Shown here: positions 7,260-12,181 of the stretch, in pieces
Layout of the letters: the number at the start of each line of letters is the position of its first letter
How positions within the stretch are numbered: the first letter of the stretch is position 1
Source of the DNA: Gammaproteobacteria bacterium
GTDB lineage: Bacteria > Pseudomonadota > Gammaproteobacteria > GCA-001735895
Direction of reading: 5' to 3'
Assembly: GCA_029288195.1 (NCBI GenBank)
Contig: JARFPR010000047.1
Coordinates: forward strand, 1 to 12,181
Length of the DNA: 12,181 nt
Translations under genes and position numbers: made by a program
Notes under the pieces: generated by a model
Told to the model about the DNA's origin: nothing
The model's database searches: none
Seen by the model: the letters and a program-made list of their open reading frames with translations, nothing else

Positions 7260-7268
7260 ATCATATCA
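7260..7268 (-). promoter_or_regulatory. Candidate extended -10 promoter of polA
   Basis: On the minus strand, TGATATGAT fits the extended -10 pattern TGnTATAAT with one mismatch. No good -35 lies upstream, as is common for this promoter type. Transcription would start near 7253, giving a leader of about 28 nt before polA. Confidence 0.45.
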
Positions 7269-7317
7269 CAGCCACTTCGGTGACTTTGTCCGTTTGCCCC
7301 TTTAACTGGCAGGATTC

Positions 7318-8283
7318 ATGTCCGTTTATACCTCTGTTGAACCAGCGCAGCTTGAGCAGTTTCTGGCACGTTACGAGCTGGGAAAACTGCAGCAATTTTC
7401 TGCTATCGCCAGCGGTATTACCAACACTAACTACTATCTCGACACCGAGACCGGCCGTTTCGTGCTGACCCTCTACGAGCATCATAGCGACGATGAGCTC
7501 GACTATATGCTGGGATTGCAACAGCACCTGGTAAAACGCGCGGTGCACTGTTCTAAACCGGTAATTGACCGGCGCGGCGATCTTTTCTCCATCCTGAACC
7601 AGCGACCCGCGGCAATCATTCATCGTCTGCGGGGACAGGTACAGCCAGAACCGGAACCTCTTCATTGTGCCCTGGTTGGTACCGAGCTGGCCCGATTCCA
7701 CCTGGCTGGCCAGGATTACCCCGGCATCCGTCCCAATCCTCGTGGCATCGACTGGATAATTGCTGTAACCGACATGCTCGATGCAAACCTGGATACCAGC
7801 GATCGGAAACTAATCAATGCAACCTTGCAAGCAGCCAGGCAGTTTGATCTCGACGATTTACCCCTGGGTGCGATTCACGCCGACCTGTTTCACGACAATG
7901 CATTGTTTATCGACGATGAGCTGGGCGGTATTCTCGATTTCGACTACGCCTGTCGCGACAGCTTCGTATTTGACATCGCCGTGCTATTGAATGACTGGTG
8001 TATCGGCAGCCATGGCGAACTGGTAGCCAGCCGGGTTAATGCGACTCTCGAAGCCTACCAGCGGCAGCGTCGTCTTGAGGCTATCGAAATCGACGCCCTG
8101 CCGCTAATGTTGGGCATCGCTGCACTTCGTTTCTGGTTGTCCCGGCTGCACGACAAGACTTTTCCACTGAGTGGCGAGTTGACCTTCGTTAAAAGTCCCG
8201 ACAGTTTCCGCGACATGCTGGTGCTGCGCAGTTCGCAGGAAAATGAAATTGCAAAGCTGCTACTCACCCAGCGGCAGCGGTGA
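7318..8283 (+). CDS. thrB: Homoserine kinase, type II (APH-fold ThrB)
   Basis: It phosphorylates L-homoserine to O-phosphohomoserine, the step before threonine synthase. The 321-aa product belongs to the aminoglycoside-phosphotransferase/choline-kinase fold rather than the GHMP-type ThrB of E. coli. Visible motifs are the nucleotide-binding loop A31-S-G-I-T-N-T-N-Y-Y40, the catalytic loop H187-A-D189-x4-N194 and the metal-binding D207-F-D209. The opening M-S-V-Y-T-S-V and the loop G-I-T-N-T-N-Y are characteristic of this ThrB family, and the length fits. AGGA (7311-7314) lies 3 nt before the ATG, close but usable. It is divergent from polA, the same neighbour as in Pseudomonas, and converges on mnmE with 44 bp between. 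No other threonine gene is present. APH-like proteins vary in substrate, but the motifs and synteny make ThrB the best call. Confidence 0.9.
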   Translation: MSVYTSVEPAQLEQFLARYELGKLQQFSAIASGITNTNYYLDTETGRFVLTLYEHHSDDELDYMLGLQQHLVKRAVHCSKPVIDRRGDLFSILNQRPAAIIHRLRGQVQPEPEPLHCALVGTELARFHLAGQDYPGIRPNPRGIDWIIAVTDMLDANLDTSDRKLINATLQAARQFDLDDLPLGAIHADLFHDNALFIDDELGGILDFDYACRDSFVFDIAVLLNDWCIGSHGELVASRVNATLEAYQRQRRLEAIEIDALPLMLGIAALRFWLSRLHDKTFPLSGELTFVKSPDSFRDMLVLRSSQENEIAKLLLTQRQR

Positions 8284-8327
8284 ACGGCTGAACCCTATCA
8301 AATTACGATGGGCCCTGAGACCAATTT

Positions 8328-9662
8328 TTATTTTCCGATGCAGAAGCTCGAGAAAATCTTGCCGAGCAAGTCTTCGGTGGTAAATTCGCCGGTAATTTCA
8401 TTTAAAAACCCCTGCGCCTGGCGTAAATCTTCGGCCATGAGTTCTCCCGATCGGGAACTAGCAAATATTTGTGTCGCCTGTAGTACGGCTTTTTGTGCGC
8501 GCAGCAGCGCATCGACGTGGCGCCGCCTGGCCATAAATGCCTGGTTGTCCTGGTTATAGTCGGAAACATTTCCGGTTATTCGTTCTATAAGCTGCTCCAT
8601 ACCGGTGCCGTCCAGGGTAGAAATATAGAGCGCTTGCGGATCAGCTTGCCGATTCGGCTCCGCCAAATCGCATTTGCTGAATACCAGTTGCAGGTTATCG
8701 CTTTCGAGTTCATCGATAATCTTCTGGTCCGCGGGGCTAAATCCCTTGCTGCTGTCAATCAGGTAAATGACCACATCCGCCTGGCTGATGGTTTCCCAGG
8801 CTCGTCGAACACCTTCCCGCTCGACCGGGTTTTCAGATTCACGCAAGCCCGCGGTGTCGGTAATCTTGAGTGGAATGCCCTTAAGCGATATATGTTCACG
8901 TAACACATCGCGCGTGGTGCCTTCGATCTCGGTAACGATCGCGGCTTCGTAACCGGCCAGGTAATTTAACAGGCTCGATTTTCCAGCGTTGGGGAGTCCG
9001 GCAAGCGTTACGCTTAATCCCTCCTGCAGCGTTCTCCCGTGCTCAGCCTGCTCGAGCAGTTGTTGTAAATGATGACCGCAGTCTTCAAGTCGCTGGCTGA
9101 TGTCGCTGCTATTCAGAAAATCGATCTCTTCTTCGGCAAAATCAAGCGCGGCTTCTATATGGGCACGCAGGTTGATGATTTCATCGATCAAGCTGTGAAC
9201 CTGTTGCGAAAACCTGCCCTGCAGCGAGCGCATCGCGGCCCGTGTCGCCGCCCTGCTTCCCGATTCGATCAAGTCGGCGATTGCCTCCGCCTGGGTTAAA
9301 TCGAGTTTGCCGTTAAGGAACGCGCGTTCAGAAAACTCCCCGGCCCGGGCCAGTTGTGCACCGAGCTCGCAGAGTCTTTCCAGTAGCATATCGAGCACGA
9401 TCGGTCCGCCATGCGCCTGTATTTCGACACAATCTTCACCGCTGAAGCTATGCGGAGCCTTGAAATACAGGCATAAACCATGATCGAGCACCGCACCATC
9501 GGCATCGAAAAACTGCCGAAACTGAATCAAGCCGGGTTTTATTTTACTGGCGCTGATCGCTTCGCCAATCGCCAGCGCCCTGCTTCCGGATAAGCGCAAG
9601 ATGCCGATTCCGCCCGTTCCGGGAGGCGTTGCAATGGCGGCGATGGTTTCATGCGACGGCAT
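8328..9662 (-). CDS. mnmE: MnmE (TrmE), tRNA modification GTPase
   Basis: With MnmG, MnmE makes the 5-carboxymethylaminomethyl (or aminomethyl) group on wobble uridine 34 of several tRNAs, using methylene-tetrahydrofolate and GTP. The 444-aa product has the N-terminal tetrahydrofolate-binding domain (1-120, starting M-P-S-H-E-T-I-A-A-I-A-T-P-P-G), a helical domain, and a G domain at about 215-370 inserted in it. G domain motifs are G222-L-P-N-A-G-K-S-S230, T249-T-R-D252, D269-T-A-G272 and the K-loop GTPase glutamate E281. The C-terminus is the typical F-C441-I-G-K. G4 reads S329-K-C-D332, where N-K-x-D is usual. The ATG at 9662 gives the conserved N-terminus but lacks a clear ribosome site, so it may depend on coupling with yidC 36 bp upstream. 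It is the last gene of the rpmH operon. Confidence 0.96.
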   Translation of the reverse strand: MPSHETIAAIATPPGTGGIGILRLSGSRALAIGEAISASKIKPGLIQFRQFFDADGAVLDHGLCLYFKAPHSFSGEDCVEIQAHGGPIVLDMLLERLCELGAQLARAGEFSERAFLNGKLDLTQAEAIADLIESGSRAATRAAMRSLQGRFSQQVHSLIDEIINLRAHIEAALDFAEEEIDFLNSSDISQRLEDCGHHLQQLLEQAEHGRTLQEGLSVTLAGLPNAGKSSLLNYLAGYEAAIVTEIEGTTRDVLREHISLKGIPLKITDTAGLRESENPVEREGVRRAWETISQADVVIYLIDSSKGFSPADQKIIDELESDNLQLVFSKCDLAEPNRQADPQALYISTLDGTGMEQLIERITGNVSDYNQDNQAFMARRRHVDALLRAQKAVLQATQIFASSRSGELMAEDLRQAQGFLNEITGEFTTEDLLGKIFSSFCIGK

Positions 9663-9698
9663 GGCAATAATGGTGTGCTGGTTGAGCCGGGAACCAGC

Positions 9699-11375
9699 TT
9701 ACTTGGTAGCCCCGGCTTCGATACGTTTGGTAATGACCCACTGTTGTGCGATCGACAATACGTTATTAATGACCCAGTACAATACCAACCCCGCGGGAAA
9801 GAAGGCGAAGAAGATCGTAAATACGAATGGCAGCGCCATCATTATCTTGGCCTGGATCGGGTCCGGCGGCGGTGGATTCAGGCGCTGTTGAATAACCATA
9901 CTGACCCCCATCACGATCGGTAACACGTAAAAGGGATCCATCACCGACAGGTCCTTGATCCAGAATATAAAGGGCGCCTGGCGCAGGTCGACACTTTCCA
10001 GCAACGCCCAGTAGAGTGCTATAAAAACCGGGATCTGCACCAGTATCGGCAGGCAACCGCCCATTGGGTTGATTTTCTCGGTTTTATAGAGCTCCATCAT
10101 CGCCTGGTTCATTTTCTGGCGGTCATCGCCATAACGCTCCTTGAGAGTCTTAAGGCGCGGACTGACCTTACGCATCTTTGCCATCGAGCGATAACTGGTC
10201 TCCGACAGCTTGTAGAATACCGCCTTAACTGTCAGCGTCAGCAGGATGATCGCCACACCCCAGTTACCGACAAAGCCGTGGTACCACGAGAGCAGCCAGT
10301 AAAGCGGCTTGGAAAGGAAAGTCAGAACACCATAATCGACGGTGAGATCGAGGCCCGGTGAAATTTCCTCGAGCCGCTGCACTATCTTCGGCCCGACGAA
10401 CAACTGGCTGACAAATTCACTGCTGCCACCGACAGCGACTACCCGGTTCGCAGAGCGCAGGCCAATGGTATAGGTCGACGGATTGCGCCCGGTATTGGCA
10501 ATCGTATAAATCAGGTTTTTTTCGTCCTGCCCCGGTATCCACGACGATAGAAAGTAGTGGTGGATCATTGCAATCCATCCGCCGGTAGATTCGAGTTTCA
10601 GCTGCGCATCCTCCATGTCATCGAAGTCTACTTTTTCGTACTTGGCCTCTTCGTTATAGTAAACCGATCCGGTATAGGTATAGAGCAGGCGCGAGGTTTC
10701 GAGCGGGCGTGAGCGCTGGATCTGGCGATATTCGCTGCCCTGCCACTCCTGTTCCGAACCGTTTTCAATCCGGTGCTTTACATCGATCAGGTAGTCACCG
10801 CGCCTGAAGTGATAGCTCTTGACGACTTTAATGCCGTCCTGGGTCCAGTACATCGGTACGACAAGCTCTTCCTGGCCATCGGCAAGCTCGTAAGCTGTTT
10901 GATCAGTGCGGTAAGTGCTGTAGTGCGTTGGTGCCTGGTCTTCTTTGTTACGCAGCCCGCTTTGTACAATGTAGACCGAGTCGCTATCGCTATGAACCAG
11001 TTCCAGCCAGTCGTCGGGTTGCTCCAGTGAGGTTGGATACTTTTTGAGTTTAAGCGAGCGTATGACGCCGCCCCGCGTATCGATCATTGCCCGTACGACA
11101 TCGGTATCGACTCTGACTAGTTGCTGTTGTGGCAGGGTTGGTGAGACTTCCCCGCTGCCGGTGCTGCTTTCGGTTACCGTGCCTGGACTTAATTCATCGG
11201 CCTGCTCCGGCAAATCATCTGCGGGAATCCCCTGTTCGGCAACACCACCCTCGGCGGCGGGTAAAGATTCGCTACTGGAAACCGGCTGGGGACCATAGTC
11301 AATTTGCCACTGCTGCCACATCAACATGCCAACGAAAACCAGCGCCGCAAACAGAAATAGTCGTGAATTATCCAT
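9699..11375 (-). CDS. yidC: YidC membrane protein insertase
   Basis: YidC inserts and folds inner-membrane proteins, alone or with SecYEG. The 558-aa product shows the Gram-negative layout. TM1 is at about 5-20. A periplasmic domain to about 350 starts with an acidic, low-complexity linker (30-85) followed by the beta-super-sandwich. The conserved insertase core at 352-558 contains N-W-G-V-A-I-I-L-L-T, the coiled cytoplasmic loop S-M-A-K-M-R-K-V-S-P-R-L-K, G-G-C-L-P-I-L-V-Q-I-P-V-F and the final F-P-A-G-L-V-L-Y-W-V-I-N-N. The groove position held by R366 in E. coli is K384 here; as I recall, lysine is also found in Pseudomonas. I chose M-D-N-S-R-L at 11375 as the start: it is the family N-terminus, and the 16 extra residues of the longer frame (ATG 11423) lie inside yidD. 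The start overlaps the yidD stop by 8 nt, suggesting translational coupling. Confidence 0.97.
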   Translation of the reverse strand: MDNSRLFLFAALVFVGMLMWQQWQIDYGPQPVSSSESLPAAEGGVAEQGIPADDLPEQADELSPGTVTESSTGSGEVSPTLPQQQLVRVDTDVVRAMIDTRGGVIRSLKLKKYPTSLEQPDDWLELVHSDSDSVYIVQSGLRNKEDQAPTHYSTYRTDQTAYELADGQEELVVPMYWTQDGIKVVKSYHFRRGDYLIDVKHRIENGSEQEWQGSEYRQIQRSRPLETSRLLYTYTGSVYYNEEAKYEKVDFDDMEDAQLKLESTGGWIAMIHHYFLSSWIPGQDEKNLIYTIANTGRNPSTYTIGLRSANRVVAVGGSSEFVSQLFVGPKIVQRLEEISPGLDLTVDYGVLTFLSKPLYWLLSWYHGFVGNWGVAIILLTLTVKAVFYKLSETSYRSMAKMRKVSPRLKTLKERYGDDRQKMNQAMMELYKTEKINPMGGCLPILVQIPVFIALYWALLESVDLRQAPFIFWIKDLSVMDPFYVLPIVMGVSMVIQQRLNPPPPDPIQAKIMMALPFVFTIFFAFFPAGLVLYWVINNVLSIAQQWVITKRIEAGATK

Positions 11376-11604
11376 GGTTGTGCTCGCTGCAGGAGCCTGG
11401 GACCGGGTCATAACCCCCCTCATGCCATGGATGGCAGCTGCTAACGCGCTTCAGGGTTAACCACAAACCTTTCAGCACACCATGCGCTTCAAGCGCTTCA
11501 AGCGCGTATTGGGAACAGCTGGGAGTATAACGACAATGGTTCCCGAGCAACGGGCTTACCAGGTAGCGGTAGGCGTGAATCAGTATTAGCAGGGGCTTTC
11601 GCAT
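11368..11604 (-). CDS. yidD: YidD, membrane protein insertion efficiency factor
   Basis: A small inner-membrane-associated protein that helps YidC-dependent insertion. The 78-aa product begins M-R-K-P-L-L-I-L-I-H-A-Y-R-Y with an amphipathic N-terminal helix and holds the conserved motif G21-N-H-C-R-Y-T-P-S-C-S30-31 with C24 and C30. It then has H-G-V-L-K-G and C57-H-P-W-H-E-G-G-Y-D-P-V-P. The three conserved cysteines and the D-P-V-P ending are diagnostic. Length is normal. The ATG at 11604 lies inside the end of rnpA (19-nt overlap), and the stop overlaps the yidC start by 8 nt, so translation is probably coupled on both sides. Residues 34-40 come from a 9-nt tandem duplication that does not change the family length. 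Confidence 0.95.
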   Translation of the reverse strand: MRKPLLILIHAYRYLVSPLLGNHCRYTPSCSQYALEALEAHGVLKGLWLTLKRVSSCHPWHEGGYDPVPGSCSEHNHG

Positions 11605-11957
11605 TGTTTGATGATGCTGTTCCAGTGTTGATCCAATGTGGCTCGAATATCTGCCGGCCGGGTTAATAATATTTCGCGTTTCACCATAATCACAATGTCA
11701 CGCGGCGGCAGGCGATGCCTGTTTTTGCGAAAGCTCTCTCGAAACAACCGTTTCAGCGCATTGCGCTTGACTGCTGCTGGTACCTGTTTGCGTGCTATGG
11801 CAAACCCGATGCGAGGGCATACACCCGTATTCTTGCCAACCAGGAGCGTTATTTGGTTATCGCCAACTCGAATATTGTTCTTAAAAACCTGCCGAAAATC
11901 GTTTGCACGCGTTAATCTCAGCCGTCTTGGGAAAGACTCGCTGACACTGACCTCCAC
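11586..11957 (-). CDS. rnpA: RNase P protein component
   Basis: RnpA is the basic protein subunit of RNase P that, with the rnpB RNA, cleaves 5' leaders from tRNA precursors. The 123-aa product contains F9-P-R-R-L-R-L near the start, D20-F-R-Q-V-F, and the signature RNR helix R65-N-A-L-K-R-L-F-R-E-S-F-R77. It is slightly long at the N-terminus compared with E. coli. The start is GTG at 11957, one base after the rpmH stop; E. coli rnpA also starts with GTG. There is no good Shine-Dalgarno before this GTG. A GGAGG lies immediately after it, but no in-frame ATG, GTG or TTG follows at a useful distance. Coupling to rpmH translation is likely. The 3' end overlaps yidD by 19 nt. Confidence 0.94.
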   Translation of the reverse strand: MEVSVSESFPRRLRLTRANDFRQVFKNNIRVGDNQITLLVGKNTGVCPRIGFAIARKQVPAAVKRNALKRLFRESFRKNRHRLPPRDIVIMVKREILLTRPADIRATLDQHWNSIIKQCESPC

Positions 11958-11958
11958 T

Positions 11959-12093
11959 TTACGGCGTCAGGCGTGCTCTGCCTTTTGCTCTGCGGGCCCG
12001 AATTACGTCGCGTCCACCGCGGGTTTGCATACGCGCACGAAAGCCATGCGTTCTGGCACGCTTAAGATTACTGGGTTGAAATGTACGCTTCAT
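11959..12093 (-). CDS. rpmH: 50S ribosomal protein L34
   Basis: L34 is a small, highly basic protein of the large ribosomal subunit. The 44-codon frame reads M-K-R-T-F-Q-P-S-N-L-K-R-A-R-T-H-G-F-R at the start and ends R-A-R-R-A-K-G-R-A-R-L-T-P, the L34 signature along its whole length (E. coli has 46 aa). The ATG at 12093 has GAGG (12105-12102) 8 nt upstream. It is first in the rpmH-rnpA-yidD-yidC-mnmE operon, the order found next to oriC in many Gammaproteobacteria. It is easily missed because of its size. Confidence 0.97.
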   Translation of the reverse strand: MKRTFQPSNLKRARTHGFRARMQTRGGRDVIRARRAKGRARLTP

Positions 12094-12101
12094 GTCAAAC
12101 G

Positions 12102-12105
12102 CCTC
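12102..12105 (-). promoter_or_regulatory. Ribosome-binding site of rpmH
   Basis: GAGG on the minus strand, 8 nt before the rpmH ATG; the only clear ribosome site within this operon. Confidence 0.6.
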
Positions 12106-12140
12106 GGCTGTTTAGTTTGTCGATTTCAACAAGGCGCGAC

Positions 12141-12169
12141 AATGTACTGTTAGAGTCGCGTTACGTCAA
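12141..12169 (-). promoter_or_regulatory. Sigma70-type promoter of the rpmH operon
   Basis: On the minus strand, TTGACG (12169-12164, five of six) and TACATT (12146-12141, four of six) are separated by exactly 17 bp. Transcription would start near 12134, giving a leader of about 40 nt before rpmH. dnaA and oriC are expected beyond the right edge; I see no clear DnaA box in the last bases. Confidence 0.7.
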
Positions 12170-12181
12170 TATTTAATTGAG

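Noticed and set aside
7273..7282. CAC-TTCG-GTG hairpin in the thrB leader as an attenuator
   Set aside because: Only 3 bp of stem, no T-run and no leader peptide rich in threonine codons.
11376..11423. 16-residue extension of yidC
   Set aside because: It lies wholly inside yidD, and the conserved YidC N-terminus starts at 11375.
11484..11504. 9-nt tandem repeat (GCGCTTCAA units) as a mobile or variable repeat
   Set aside because: It encodes A-L-E-A-L-E-A inside yidD in a helical segment, and the protein keeps normal family length.
11638..12153. 171-codon open frame on the plus strand
   Set aside because: It is antisense to rnpA and rpmH, both clearly real.
1..12181. Mobile elements, CRISPR, tRNA or rRNA genes
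   Set aside because: No transposase or integrase motifs, no regularly spaced repeats, and no cloverleaf or rRNA-like sequence seen on either strand.

Overview
The window is a stretch of bacterial chromosome that reads as Gammaproteobacteria. It carries conserved housekeeping genes with no mobile element, phage gene or CRISPR array. The order dsbA - cytochrome c4 - divergent engB - convergent polA - divergent thrB is the one I know from Pseudomonas and relatives. The right end is the oriC-proximal block rpmH-rnpA-yidD-yidC-mnmE. Base composition looks mid-range and even throughout, with no sign of recent transfer. Genus cannot be fixed from what is here.

Layout, left to right. (1) 2-229: the last 75 codons of recD. 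(2) 350-2047: a three-domain response regulator (receiver, PP2C/SpoIIE phosphatase, GHKL kinase) of the HsbR/CrsR partner-switching type; its expected STAS partner is not in the window. (3) 2125-3477, minus strand: a periplasmic redox pair, DsbA thiol oxidase and di-haem cytochrome c4, probably transcribed from a promoter in the 90-bp divergent region shared with engB. (4) 3568-4158: engB, a ribosome-assembly GTPase. (5) 4159-4519: a 361-bp gene-free gap that is not empty. Its minus strand encodes a strong intrinsic terminator preceded by three hairpins with C-rich loops and a candidate ECF-type (RpoE/AlgU-like) promoter. This is the position of Spot 42 (spf) in E. coli and ErsA in Pseudomonas. 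(6) 4520-7225, minus: polA, full length with all three activities intact. (7) 7318-8283: thrB, a type II (APH-fold) homoserine kinase. (8) 8328-12093, minus: rpmH-rnpA-yidD-yidC-mnmE, tightly packed with overlaps, behind a good sigma70-type promoter at 12141-12169. rpmH is only 44 codons.

How the genes work together. The right-hand operon supplies ribosomal protein L34, the RNase P protein, the YidD/YidC membrane-insertion pair and the tRNA wobble-uridine modification GTPase MnmE. polA and recD serve DNA repair and recombination, dsbA and cytochrome c4 the periplasmic redox economy, and thrB threonine synthesis.

The most interesting element is the probable small RNA of about 117 nt at 4190-4306 (minus). 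All three internal loops carry CCC, and one is a 16-nt CU-rich loop complementary to a Shine-Dalgarno sequence. The second is the partner-switching regulator without a visible partner. I saw no convincing previously undescribed multi-gene system.
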